From positions 1 through 30,984 of IMG/VR virus record IMGVR_UViG_3300021077_000003: a DNA stretch of 30,984 nt; one strand, written 5' to 3'. This document shows, piece after piece, positions 1 to 7,482 of the stretch. The first letter of the stretch is position 1, and the number at the start of each line of letters is the position of its first letter. Source of the stretch: a virus. The notes under the pieces are model-generated. The model was given only the letters and a program-made list of their open reading frames with translations, was not told where the DNA came from and searched no databases. The translations under genes were made by a program, and so were the position numbers.

Positions 1-642
1 ATGAATGTTTACTTCAATAAGAAATTGGCACAACTGACTAGTGAGAGAGAATGGAATCAAACAAGGAGAGGCAAGAAAAGAATAGATAAGAAAATAAAGA
101 AGTTGTGCCGTAAGCGGCACTTCAAAGTAACTGACTATTTGCATAAAACAACTAGCATGATTGCTAATCAATTAGTATCCGCTGGCGTTACAGACCTAGT
201 AGTAGGCAAGAACGTAGGTTGGAAACAAGAGGCAAACATGCAAGCTCCAGTAAATCAAATGTTCTGTTTCATCCCACATGCTAAGTTCATAGACATGCTT
301 AGATACAAGTGGGAGAAATCGGGCCGGAGATTTCAAACAATCGAAGAATCCTATACTTCTAAATGTTCCTTCCTAGATAACGAACCAGCTTGTAAGCACG
401 AATCATATCTAGGCCGTAGGACTAAAAGAGGATTATTCAAGACAGCAAACAAGTTGAAAATAAATGCAGATATAAACGGTGCTGGTAATATAACATTAAA
501 AGTATTCCCGGATGCTTGGAACCTCTGGTCCCAAGAGAACAGGATAAAGGGCTTTGTAGTTAGCCCAAGACGTTTAACTCCGTCTGCTCAAATGAGTCAA
601 CCGAAATCTAAAAAGAATGTTCTACATTCTTCTATGGGCTAG
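1..642 (+). CDS. tnpB: TnpB-family RNA-guided nuclease, C-terminal part (5' partial)
   Basis: The 213 visible residues match the C-terminal half of IS200/IS605-type TnpB. The RuvC-II region IEESYTSKCSF carries the catalytic Glu, a KRGLF stretch follows, and NADINGAGNI carries the last RuvC Asp. TnpB proteins are usually about 370-400 aa, and the RuvC-I Asp plus the N-terminal RNA-binding part are missing. They lie either beyond the left edge of the window or are lost, so the first ATG is probably not the real start. Only two Cys are seen where some relatives have a four-Cys ribbon. No TnpA is visible. TnpB uses an omega RNA, usually transcribed across the 3' end of its gene, to cut DNA and help its element persist. 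The last 30 or so residues look like read-through into the element's right end. Whether the protein is intact cannot be decided here. Confidence 0.85.
   Translation: MNVYFNKKLAQLTSEREWNQTRRGKKRIDKKIKKLCRKRHFKVTDYLHKTTSMIANQLVSAGVTDLVVGKNVGWKQEANMQAPVNQMFCFIPHAKFIDMLRYKWEKSGRRFQTIEESYTSKCSFLDNEPACKHESYLGRRTKRGLFKTANKLKINADINGAGNITLKVFPDAWNLWSQENRIKGFVVSPRRLTPSAQMSQPKSKKNVLHSSMG
614..630 (+). other. Hairpin at the 3' end of tnpB, possible omega RNA / right-end structure
   Basis: A perfect 7-bp stem, AGAATGT at 614-620 and ACATTCT at 624-630, with a 3-nt loop lies inside the last codons of the tnpB frame. IS605-type elements carry subterminal hairpins at the right end, and the omega RNA scaffold overlaps this place. 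The exact element end and the guide start cannot be read from the sequence. Confidence 0.4.
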
Positions 643-646
643 GAAA

Positions 647-1309
647 CTATTTGTAATCTGGATTTCCTTTTTCTTCTTCTCTAATAATTTTGCTTCTAAT
701 AGCCTTTTCGTTCATATTTAATTTTCTTGCTGCAACTTTTACTGAAGAATATTTTTCTCCAGCGTATATAATTTCCGACGAAGTTGCGTCTGAAATTTTT
801 TCTTTGACCTCTTCCGTTCTAGGGATTCCGTATGTTGGGCTATTTTCTCCAGAAAACTTATCTACCCATAATTGTCTATCCTCTGGAGAAAGGTTTTCGT
901 AATATATTTTCAATTTTGCTTTTTGTTGTTCTATTGCCTCTTGAGATTGATGAGAACCTTTTCTATTTCCAGGATTATGCTTAAAATATTCTTCGTTCAA
1001 CTTTGCAATTTTTATTCTACAATATTCATATTCTTTAGCAGTTGCAACTTTTCTCTCTCCGGTCTTCCTAGTAATCATACATTGATAAGCAAAAGCAAGT
1101 TCCCTACTATGTGGATTCGCCATTTGTAAAAGTTTATGACAAAGATAATGTTCTCTAGCTGTTAATAAAACTAAATTGTTGGGATTATTGGTTCCACCTT
1201 GACATTTAGGAATAATATGATGTTTCTCAAAATATTCTCCTTTGCCCTTTACTCGATATTTTGTCTGAGCATTTTTAATAATATTTCCGTAAATTTTCAT
1301 ATAGTTCAT
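647..1309 (-). CDS. HNH homing endonuclease with NUMOD DNA-binding modules
   Basis: This 220-aa protein has an HNH nuclease core near the N-terminus: the KHHIIPKCQGG motif (His30-His31), NNLVLL, then EHYLCHKLL. A NUMOD3-like stretch (about residues 154-173, GENSPTYGIPRTEEVK) follows, then a C-terminal NUMOD1/IENR1-like helix-turn-helix (about 180-215, YSSVKVAARKLNMNEKAI). This is the classic free-standing phage homing endonuclease layout: nuclease plus modular DNA recognition. The start is supported by AAGGAG about 7 nt upstream; a second in-frame ATG lies three codons in. It sits just downstream of gp23 and shares its first 80 or so residues with the HNH protein at 26598-27083. Its stop codon lies only 5 nt from the end of tnpB, so the two mobile genes abut tail to tail. 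Confidence 0.92.
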   Translation of the reverse strand: MNYMKIYGNIIKNAQTKYRVKGKGEYFEKHHIIPKCQGGTNNPNNLVLLTAREHYLCHKLLQMANPHSRELAFAYQCMITRKTGERKVATAKEYEYCRIKIAKLNEEYFKHNPGNRKGSHQSQEAIEQQKAKLKIYYENLSPEDRQLWVDKFSGENSPTYGIPRTEEVKEKISDATSSEIIYAGEKYSSVKVAARKLNMNEKAIRSKIIREEEKGNPDYK

Positions 1310-1336
1310 TATAGTCTCCTTGATTATCCTTTCTTT

Positions 1337-1344
1337 TATTTATG
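1337..1344 (-). promoter_or_regulatory. Late-type promoter CATAAATA upstream of the HNH gene
   Basis: CATAAATA on the minus strand lies 27 nt upstream of the HNH start and differs from the T4 late element TATAAATA by the first base only. Its place between the gp23 terminator and the HNH gene fits separate late expression of the endonuclease. It is a single short match in A+T-rich DNA. Confidence 0.45.
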
Positions 1345-1375
1345 CATGTTCGTCCCTAAATTTTAAGATTTTTAC

Positions 1376-1411
1376 AAATAAAAAGAGAGACCCTTTGCAG
1401 AATCTCTCTTA
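1376..1411 (-). terminator. Rho-independent terminator after gp23
   Basis: Read on the minus strand, AAGAGAGA and TCTCTCTT (plus-strand 1403-1410 and 1383-1390) form an 8-bp stem with a 12-nt loop, followed by a T-rich run. It starts about 25 nt after the gp23 stop codon. Confidence 0.8.
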
Positions 1412-1435
1412 AAATTTAGCGACTATTAGTTTTTA

Positions 1436-2728
1436 TTATGAACCAATAACCTTATCTAGATTTACTACCTGGATAGCACGATAGTAACGACCAGAACCCA
1501 AAAGGGAATCTGTGATAGCATAGCGCGACATAACTCCAATATTTCTCCCGAAGTCATCTGGGCGAACAGCAGAGTTAAACAGACCAGTGATAAAGTCGGA
1601 AAGAATGATACCGGCATCATTAATGCTAGGACCCTTATAACCAACAAGAGCATAGTCTAGAGGAGCGAGAGCGTCACGATAAACGGTGATAGTTCCATTG
1701 ATCTTACCTACTTCAGTAACGGTGGTAGTTGCATTTACTTCGGCAGTGTTGGCGGTGAACTGAGGCCCGGCAGACTGTAGAGCAGTAGCTACGCGAGGGC
1801 TGACGATAACGAAGTTACCGGCTCCACGGAAAGTAGCAGTTGCAATGTCATTAGAAGCCTTAGTGATTACGTTAACTAGATTAGAGAACTTTTCCTGAGA
1901 CCAACGACCGTCGCTATTGAAAGCATCGAATGTAACGGGGACTGCTCCACCATTAGAAACGTTTACGGCAGCTTGAATCATACGACCGATAATTTCGCGG
2001 TCACGTTCGGCAGGCACTTCGATGGATAGGATGTCAAGCATCTCACGTTCCATATCTAGATTATGCATTGCCTTTAGATCCTGAGCGGCTACGAGTGAGA
2101 AGCTGGCACCAAGCATACGAACGTTAGCCTGAATAGCAACCTTATCAAGATACAGGGTAAGCTGGGGCATTCCATTTCCAATTCCCCAAGCTTCAGCGGC
2201 GGAAGTAGCAATACCAGTACCGAACTGACCAGCAGACGCTCCGGAGAGGGTATAGATGGCAGAAGTAGCAGTGGTAAGAGCAGATCCAGCCTGTGAACCT
2301 GAATATCCAGAGAATTCGTTAAGAGCACGGAAACCGGCTTCGTAAAGATCGTTTCCACCAGTTGTTCCAGCACCAGGAACACCGGCCTGAACATATGCAC
2401 GACGAAGAGCATAAGCAAGTCCGACAGGTCCATTCATAGCCTGAAGACCAACTACGCGGTGAGCGAAATGTTCGTAGTAAGCTCTGCGAACGAGGGCAAG
2501 GGCGATAGGTTGGAACTGAGCACCGGCGCCGTTATTTGAACCGTAGTTACCAGTAGTGGTTTCGCCAGTTACGCTTTCGGTAAGGCTAAAAGATTCCTGA
2601 GAAACTTGGTTTTCCATTAGGACTGCAAGGTTGGCACGCAATTCTGGGTTGGGGATTGAGGCAACGGAGAGCTTTCCGGGCATACGCATCCACTTTTCTA
2701 AAATCTGATCTCTAGTTAGTTTACTCAT
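1436..2728 (-). CDS. 23: Major capsid protein (gp23-like)
   Basis: This 430-aa protein is the T4 gp23-type HK97-fold capsid subunit. The hallmark segment FQPIALALVRRAYYEHFAHR followed by VGLQAMNGPVGLAYALR (about residues 72-109) matches the gp23 family. It is shorter than T4 gp23 (521 aa), mainly in the middle, where a Gly/Ser/Ala/Thr-rich stretch (about 115-180) stands in for the T4 insertion domain. An LTE/S site near residue 51 fits the (L/I)xE rule of the gp21 prohead protease and may mark removal of the N-terminal peptide (inference). The gene has an AAGGAG ribosome-binding site, its own TATAAATA late promoter and a strong terminator. Its codons are visibly richer in G+C than those of its neighbours, as expected for the most abundant virion protein. 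Confidence 0.97.
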   Translation of the reverse strand: MSKLTRDQILEKWMRMPGKLSVASIPNPELRANLAVLMENQVSQESFSLTESVTGETTTGNYGSNNGAGAQFQPIALALVRRAYYEHFAHRVVGLQAMNGPVGLAYALRRAYVQAGVPGAGTTGGNDLYEAGFRALNEFSGYSGSQAGSALTTATSAIYTLSGASAGQFGTGIATSAAEAWGIGNGMPQLTLYLDKVAIQANVRMLGASFSLVAAQDLKAMHNLDMEREMLDILSIEVPAERDREIIGRMIQAAVNVSNGGAVPVTFDAFNSDGRWSQEKFSNLVNVITKASNDIATATFRGAGNFVIVSPRVATALQSAGPQFTANTAEVNATTTVTEVGKINGTITVYRDALAPLDYALVGYKGPSINDAGIILSDFITGLFNSAVRPDDFGRNIGVMSRYAITDSLLGSGRYYRAIQVVNLDKVIGS

Positions 2729-2758
2729 TTTTAATTTCTCCTTTAGAGTTATTAAAAA

Positions 2759-2766
2759 TATTTATA
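2759..2766 (-). promoter_or_regulatory. Late promoter TATAAATA of gp23
   Basis: An exact T4-type late element lies 30 nt upstream of the gp23 ATG, with AAGGAG between. It is the best-placed late promoter in the window and supports reading the related sites elsewhere as a family. Confidence 0.85.
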
Positions 2767-2864
2767 AGAAAGTATTAAAAAATTTTTCTCAAAGGTTTTC
2801 AAAAACTACGTTAAAAGGTTTTCTAAAGGTTTTCCGAAAAATCCTCACAAAGTATTTCCGAAAA

Positions 2865-2903
2865 CAATTAAAAAAGAGTCCTGATAATTAAACCAGAACT
2901 CTT
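2865..2903 (-). terminator. Rho-independent terminator after gp22
   Basis: On the minus strand AAGAGTTCTGG pairs with CAGGACTCTT across a short A+T loop, giving a stem of about ten pairs, followed by TTTTTT. It begins about 50 nt after the gp22 stop and uncouples gp22 from gp23. Confidence 0.8.
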
Positions 2904-2954
2904 AAAAATTTCCCGCGCACTTTCTCAAAAAACAATCAAAAAACAATCAGAAAC

Positions 2955-3932
2955 TTACTTCAAAAGATCTGCAACTCTACCCAATCTGATTTCGTCCTGA
3001 GACCTTTCTTCTGGTTCTTCTTTCTTATCTTCTTCCAGGGTATCTAAAGTATCTTCGGCAAAAATATCTTCGTTTATTTCTTCTTTCTTAGATGATTTCT
3101 TAGAAGACTTAGAAGGCTTTTCATTCTCTTCTCCAAAAGGTGATTCCGCTTCTTCTAATACTTGAACGAAGGTATCAATCTTAGAAGAAACTTCATCAAA
3201 AGACTTTCCTTCAAACATTGTGATTACGCGGCTCTTCTGTTTGTTAGAAAGTCCATCAATCTTAGAAGCGATTAGGAGACCAGTCTTTAGTTCGTCATTC
3301 TTCTTCTGTAGATTGATAGTGGCCTGATAAGATTCATTTAGTTTCTTAGTCAGTTCGGCAGTCTTTTCTTCAGATTCTTTAATAGTCTTTTCACCGTCTG
3401 TATCAAGTCCTACGAGAGATGTTTCGAAAAGCTTGAAAATACCATCTACAATAGGAGCGTAAGCCTGATGAATTGCGTGTTCCTTTAATACTTCATCGGA
3501 AATTTTGTTGGTGATTTCCATATCTAGCCATTTGTCAAGATTATCAAGAACTGATTCCTCTAGCTTTTCAAATTTCTCGGCATACTTCTCTTCTAGCTTT
3601 TCAGTTTCTTTTGCAACGGCTTCTGTCAATTGTTCTGTAACATACTTGTCAGCTAATGCCTGAAGTTTTTCTACAGCAGTTTCCTTAAATTCGTTAGTCT
3701 TAGTTTCGTAAGATTCTTTCAAAGTCTTTTCGGCAAGTTCTAGACGAGTTTTGACTTCCTGTTCACAAAAGCTTTCGGCAAGTTCTTCTAGACGAGCCTT
3801 TTCCTCTTCAATAAGAATTTCGGCCCTTATCTTTGCTTTATCTTCAATTAGTGTAGTTACGGATTCTTCAAGTTCTGCGTATGCTTCTGGAGAAAGTCCG
3901 TCTTTAAATTTTTCTAGGATTTTGTTAGCCAT
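2955..3932 (-). CDS. 22: Prohead core scaffolding protein (gp22-like)
   Basis: This 325-aa protein is very rich in Glu and Lys and predicted to be almost entirely helical and coiled-coil, as expected for the T4 gp22 scaffold around which gp23 assembles. The identification rests on composition, length (T4 gp22 is about 270 aa) and position between protease and capsid genes. Several (L/I)xE tripeptides such as LAE and LEE are possible sites for digestion by the prohead protease during maturation. An acidic, Ser/Lys-rich C-terminal third (about residues 265-315) ends in a short basic-hydrophobic tail, RLGRVADLLK. The start has AGAGGA upstream. A weak late-like CCTAAATA precedes it, and a terminator follows. 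Confidence 0.88.
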   Translation of the reverse strand: MANKILEKFKDGLSPEAYAELEESVTTLIEDKAKIRAEILIEEEKARLEELAESFCEQEVKTRLELAEKTLKESYETKTNEFKETAVEKLQALADKYVTEQLTEAVAKETEKLEEKYAEKFEKLEESVLDNLDKWLDMEITNKISDEVLKEHAIHQAYAPIVDGIFKLFETSLVGLDTDGEKTIKESEEKTAELTKKLNESYQATINLQKKNDELKTGLLIASKIDGLSNKQKSRVITMFEGKSFDEVSSKIDTFVQVLEEAESPFGEENEKPSKSSKKSSKKEEINEDIFAEDTLDTLEEDKKEEPEERSQDEIRLGRVADLLK

Positions 3933-3956
3933 TTTATATGTTCCTCTTGTTTAAAT

Positions 3957-3964
3957 TATTTAGG
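3957..3964 (-). promoter_or_regulatory. Weak late-type promoter CCTAAATA of gp22
   Basis: CCTAAATA on the minus strand lies 24 nt upstream of the gp22 start and keeps the TAAATA core of the late element. The location between the endonuclease gene and gp22 is where a late promoter is needed, but the match is only six of eight. Confidence 0.4.
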
Positions 3965-4038
3965 AAATTTGAAAGAATTTTTTTGGAAAGCTTCGGAAAA
4001 ATTTTTTAAAGTTTTTGATAAATAGGTGGTTGAAATTT

Positions 4039-5520
4039 TTATGGTTTGTAGTGAAGACCTAAGTGTTTGATTTTGTCTGGAAATTTTCGTTCTCCTTTAA
4101 GATAAATCAAAAGATTACTAGAAGATATTTCAAGTTCTCTAGAACATTCTTTAGCAGACACCCAAAATCTTCCAGAATTATCATAAACAATTTTTTTAGG
4201 ATTGTCTTGTTTAATCTTTTCTAATATTTGCTCAGGAGTTTTCGAAATATAATTTATATCATCAGCATAATGTAAATCTAAGTAATATAAATCTTTTCTT
4301 GTTTTTAATTTGCCAGTTAACGTAGATGTTAAATCTGATGTATTCATTTTTAAGTCTTTAGCAGCTTCACCAATCGATCCCCAAATTCTTCCAGTATTGT
4401 CGGCAACTTTTCTTGCTCTTGGTGATTCTCCTCCTCTATAAACAATTCTTTCTATTTCATTATATTCTTTTTCTAATTCTTCTTTATTTTTGTTTATATG
4501 TTCTTTATTTGTATAGTGTAAATCTAAACAATACAAATCTTTTCTAAATCTAATTCTTCCAGATAACATAGAACATAGGTTATTATATTGTATTTTTAAT
4601 TCTTTTGCAGCATCTTCTACATATTCCCAAAATCTTCCATCATTACTAGCAACATGATATTTCTCTAATTCTTTTTCATTGTAATATTTTTCAATTTCAT
4701 CTATTGGTTTTGGTATATAATTTTCGGAAAATATATGAAAATCTAATAATGCCAAGGCTTTTGGAAAATCTAAAGTTCCATTCATCATATTATAAAATGT
4801 TGATGGAACAATATTATATCTTCTAGCGACATCTATAATACAACCTAAACTATTTCCATATCTATCAAATACTTCTTTATTGTTTGGCGTATTCATTCCT
4901 TTATATTCTATTTTTGATAATCGTTCCAATTCGTCTATAGGTTTTGGGACCCAATATATATCATCTTCATAATGTAAATCTAAATGAACTATAGTTCTAC
5001 TCATTGGTTTTAAACCACCAAGCATGTCATGAAAATGCGATTTTATTCCTAACGCATCTGCACATTCTTTTACACAACTCCAGATTCTTCCTGTATTGTC
5101 GGCAACTTTTCTAGCATTGTAATTATTTCCACCTAATCTCCAGGCACCATCTTTTTGTTTCCAAGGATTTTTATCAGAATTCGCATGCGCCTTCCATTTT
5201 TCTTTAGATGAATCATAATCTTGAAAAAATTGCCCACCACCATCACAATTATAGCCATTTCTATTTTGTATGGTTGAATCTAATTCCTTTATATATTTTA
5301 TTTCCAATTCATCTAATCTTTCAGGAACACATTCTTCTAAAATATCAAATGAAAAATTTTCAAATCTATATTTTTTAATAGCTTTATGAAAAGGACAATC
5401 ATCATTAAAATGACTATGTGATTTATATCTTTTCCAAACATCATTGCTTTGTCCAATATATAATTTTCCGTTAATATTATTCGTAAATTTATATATTCCA
5501 CATATTTTCTTTTTAGCCAT
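4039..5520 (-). CDS. GIY-YIG homing endonuclease with five C-terminal DNA-recognition repeats
   Basis: This 493-aa protein begins with a GIY-YIG nuclease domain: CGIYKF at residues 7-12, YIGQS at 21-25, a basic DVWKRYKSH region with the likely catalytic Arg31, and ELEIKYIKEL with a likely catalytic Glu. The rest is a tandem array of five related modules of about 47 aa (about 138-184, 217-263, 289-336, 371-418 and 444-491). Each reads roughly VxDNxGRxW, a helix-turn-helix-like stretch, then LDLHY, and resembles IENR1/NUMOD1 units. The gene lies between gp21 and gp22, both of which are intact, so it is a free-standing insertion and not intron-borne. It has its own sigma70-type promoter and an AAGGAG site. 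It probably cuts a related phage's gp21-gp22 interval to spread (inference). Confidence 0.92.
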   Translation of the reverse strand: MAKKKICGIYKFTNNINGKLYIGQSNDVWKRYKSHSHFNDDCPFHKAIKKYRFENFSFDILEECVPERLDELEIKYIKELDSTIQNRNGYNCDGGGQFFQDYDSSKEKWKAHANSDKNPWKQKDGAWRLGGNNYNARKVADNTGRIWSCVKECADALGIKSHFHDMLGGLKPMSRTIVHLDLHYEDDIYWVPKPIDELERLSKIEYKGMNTPNNKEVFDRYGNSLGCIIDVARRYNIVPSTFYNMMNGTLDFPKALALLDFHIFSENYIPKPIDEIEKYYNEKELEKYHVASNDGRFWEYVEDAAKELKIQYNNLCSMLSGRIRFRKDLYCLDLHYTNKEHINKNKEELEKEYNEIERIVYRGGESPRARKVADNTGRIWGSIGEAAKDLKMNTSDLTSTLTGKLKTRKDLYYLDLHYADDINYISKTPEQILEKIKQDNPKKIVYDNSGRFWVSAKECSRELEISSSNLLIYLKGERKFPDKIKHLGLHYKP

Positions 5521-5546
5521 GACGAACTCCTTTATTTCTTAAAATA

Positions 5547-5575
5547 ATTTTATCATATTTAATCTTAATAGTCAA
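5547..5575 (-). promoter_or_regulatory. Sigma70-type early promoter of the GIY-YIG gene
   Basis: On the minus strand, TTGACT (5570-5575), a 17-nt spacer and TAAAAT (5547-5552) form a promoter with an extended -10 TG. The spacer ends in AGATTAAATATGA, the same 13 bases as in the promoter of gp46 at 27174-27202. It starts directly after the gp21 terminator. Confidence 0.8.
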
Positions 5576-5576
5576 T

Positions 5577-5639
5577 AAAAAATTATAGTATAATAATTCA
5601 TAGGTAGTTTAACCCTTCGGATGTCTACTATAATTTTTT
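5577..5639 (-). terminator. Terminator formed by a perfect 14-bp inverted repeat at the gp21 3' end
   Basis: AAAAAATTATAGTA at 5577-5590 and its exact reverse complement TACTATAATTTTTT at 5626-5639 enclose a 35-nt loop. Read on the minus strand the structure ends in six T. It overlaps the gp21 stop codon, so it would stop transcription right after gp21. The long loop is less usual for an intrinsic terminator, and by symmetry it could also act on plus-strand transcripts. Confidence 0.65.
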
Positions 5640-6300
5640 AATAAGTTTTTCGAAAATTTTCTATAAACTTTCTTAAATCAACTTCTAAATTTCTGGTTCC
5701 ATTTTTCGAAAGATCTTTCTGAAAATTTTCTACAGCAACTTGTCTAAAAGAGTCACCATCAACAATCCAATCAAATTGTTCTACCAAGCTTTCGGTTACT
5801 GCGTTTGTTGCTGAAGGATCTACACAACAATCAGTAGCAATAAGTTTAAAATTGTCATTCACTTCACCATTTGATAAAACTGAACCAAGACCACGCGTAC
5901 TACAGGAGATTAAAATACGGTCATTCATAAGTGCTTTTAATATTTTCCCATTCGGAGTATCTAAAGCCAAAGCAGTTCCAATATAATTATCTCCCTCTTC
6001 TGTTAAACTCTCTGTTAATATACAACTGTCCTCAAATTTTAATACGGGCGATTCAGGATGTGAAAGATTTCCTATAGATTTTCTCATTTTTATATGTGTA
6101 TTAGTATACCTTTCAACTTCTGGGGCAACTACTCTCTTTCTATAAATTCTTTGATTTTGATTTTTTTGTTCACACATTATAAATGGCCCCTTAATTCTAT
6201 AAGTTTTATCTTTAGAACCATCATTTTTCTCTTCAACCAGATAATCCAAATCCGAAGAATTCACGAACTCAGTCAGTAATTTTAATCTTTCTTCCGCCAT
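5638..6300 (-). CDS. 21: Prohead core protease (gp21-like, S78/U9 type)
   Basis: This 220-aa serine protease is the T4 gp21-type enzyme that digests the scaffold and trims capsid and internal proteins after (L/I)xE during head maturation. The likely catalytic His is His81 in the GNLSHPESP motif, and the likely catalytic Ser is Ser134 in ISCSTRGLGS, matching the usual SSRG context of this family. T4 gp21 is a similar size (212 aa). An LLTE near residue 11 could be a self-cleavage site. The start is set by GGGGGA directly upstream. It lies in the T4 order 20-67-21-22-23, interrupted only by the GIY-YIG insertion. Confidence 0.95.
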   Translation of the reverse strand: MAEERLKLLTEFVNSSDLDYLVEEKNDGSKDKTYRIKGPFIMCEQKNQNQRIYRKRVVAPEVERYTNTHIKMRKSIGNLSHPESPVLKFEDSCILTESLTEEGDNYIGTALALDTPNGKILKALMNDRILISCSTRGLGSVLSNGEVNDNFKLIATDCCVDPSATNAVTESLVEQFDWIVDGDSFRQVAVENFQKDLSKNGTRNLEVDLRKFIENFRKTY

Positions 6301-6361
6301 AATTCCCCCAAAGTTTTCCGAAAACTTTCTCTAAAACTTCTCTAAAAATCCCGATTAAAAA

Positions 6362-6523
6362 TTATCCTTTCTTTCCGGCTCGCTTTTCTTTAAGGTCTGC
6401 GATAAATTCTTCTTTCTTCTTACCAATCTTTTCTACAATTTTTTTAGCAACCATTTCTTCAAGAACTGGCTTTAATGAGACATAATCACCTTCGTTAACC
6501 ATTTCGATAATTTTCTTAGACAT
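6362..6523 (-). CDS. Small basic/acidic prohead core protein, gp67-like by position
   Basis: A 53-aa open frame with its own GAGGG site and late-type promoter. The protein is charged and helical (MSKKIIEMVNEGDYVSLKPV at the start, a Lys-rich tail), with no membrane segment. In T4 the slot between portal gp20 and protease gp21 holds the small prohead core proteins gp67 and gp68. The start, a short helix followed by NEGDYVSLKPVLEE, recalls the gp67 N-terminus (inference from memory of the family, not an alignment). It is probably a minor scaffold component digested by gp21. Confidence 0.65.
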   Translation of the reverse strand: MSKKIIEMVNEGDYVSLKPVLEEMVAKKIVEKIGKKKEEFIADLKEKRAGKKG

Positions 6524-6545
6524 ATTTAAAAACCCTCTTTCAAAG

Positions 6546-6553
6546 TATTTATG
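6546..6553 (-). promoter_or_regulatory. Late-type promoter CATAAATA of the gp67-like gene
   Basis: CATAAATA on the minus strand is 22 nt upstream of the start codon, with GAGGG in between. Spacing matches the other late sites in this window. Confidence 0.65.
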
Positions 6554-6604
6554 ATAGAGGGTTTAGAGATTTTTCGAAAATACTATTAAAGACTTTCTAA
6601 TCTA

Positions 6605-7435
6605 TTATTTTGCAGCCCAGACCAAACCATCATATGCGCAAAATAGTATATTTGTTCCAGAAACTATAGACTGAGTATTGGCAACTGTTCCATTATAATA
6701 GATTGACTGTGCGGCGGAAAGAGTATATGCAAAGTTTCTATTGAAAAATGTATATTCAAGACCAGTAATAGGGGGATTAGGAAGTTTAATTGTTACCGCT
6801 GAAGCATTTATAACAACCTGATTATCATATGAAGGATCCAACTGAACGGAGGATGATGTGATAGTAGTTTGATAAATGATGTTGTTAACGATAAGATTAT
6901 TAGTAAACAAAGTTCCTGAAGTAGCTCCGGAAACGTAAACGGAAACACCACCAGTAGAATCAGAGATAGCCTTATTAACATCTCTAAGACCAAGTCCACC
7001 ACCACCTGAAGGATAAGCATTCTTTCCGGGCTTTCCATCAGACACTAGAGATTCCCAAAGATTCTCGCCTTCGGTTCTAATATAAACAACACCTTCGTTA
7101 ACGTATTTGAAAGTAGTTCCAGGAGTATGTTCCAAAGGATTAGGCATATAATTCAGCTTTCCTAAAAACTTTGGAGAAACATTTTCATTTACGTTTTTAG
7201 GAGCTTTCATTCCCTTGCCCATATCTACCACAAGCTCATTAGGATCGGACTTAACATATGCGGCAGCTTTCTTAGCATCTTTCTTAAATTCTTTTTCGTC
7301 AGATGTTGAGGAAACTTCTTCATTCATCTTTTCGTCAAGTGATTCTAGAATACTTTCTACAGAATCAGTTTTCTTTGTTTTAGGAGTTTCGGCTCCTTCG
7401 TTCAAAATCTTATTAGCAAGGTCTTTAAAATCCAT
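6605..7435 (-). CDS. Virion protein with capsid-targeting-like N-terminus and fibre-like C-terminal domain
   Basis: This 276-aa protein was not recognised as a named family. Its N-terminus, MDFKDLANKILNE followed by GAE, resembles T4 capsid-targeting sequences cut by gp21 after (L/I)xE. A charged, low-complexity stretch follows (about 14-85). Then comes a Gly-rich hinge (SGGGGLGLRDV, about 143-153) and a Ser/Thr/Val-rich, beta-strand-type C-terminal domain (about 165-276, with QVVINASAVTIKLPNPP) of the kind found in phage fibres and head decorations. It lies between portal and gp67-like genes with its own TATAAATA promoter and an AGAGGA site. Expression with the head genes suggests a head component. 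Whether it is inside or outside the capsid is not clear. Confidence 0.6.
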   Translation of the reverse strand: MDFKDLANKILNEGAETPKTKKTDSVESILESLDEKMNEEVSSTSDEKEFKKDAKKAAAYVKSDPNELVVDMGKGMKAPKNVNENVSPKFLGKLNYMPNPLEHTPGTTFKYVNEGVVYIRTEGENLWESLVSDGKPGKNAYPSGGGGLGLRDVNKAISDSTGGVSVYVSGATSGTLFTNNLIVNNIIYQTTITSSSVQLDPSYDNQVVINASAVTIKLPNPPITGLEYTFFNRNFAYTLSAAQSIYYNGTVANTQSIVSGTNILFCAYDGLVWAAK

Positions 7436-7457
7436 TTTTAGGGTCCTCTTTTAGAAT

Positions 7458-7465
7458 TATTTATA
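7458..7465 (-). promoter_or_regulatory. Late promoter TATAAATA of the 276-aa protein gene
   Basis: An exact TATAAATA on the minus strand is 22 nt upstream of the start codon, with AAGAGGA between. It lies in the gap after the portal gene. Confidence 0.8.
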
Positions 7466-7482
7466 AAAACTTTCTGAAAATT

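Noticed and set aside
3975-4020. Terminator after the GIY-YIG gene
   Set aside because: Long A and T runs can pair, but there is no G+C stem and no final T-run on the minus strand.
4039-5639. Group I intron carrying the GIY-YIG gene
   Set aside because: gp21 and gp22 are both complete, no exon is split, and no intron core was recognised, so the gene is free-standing.
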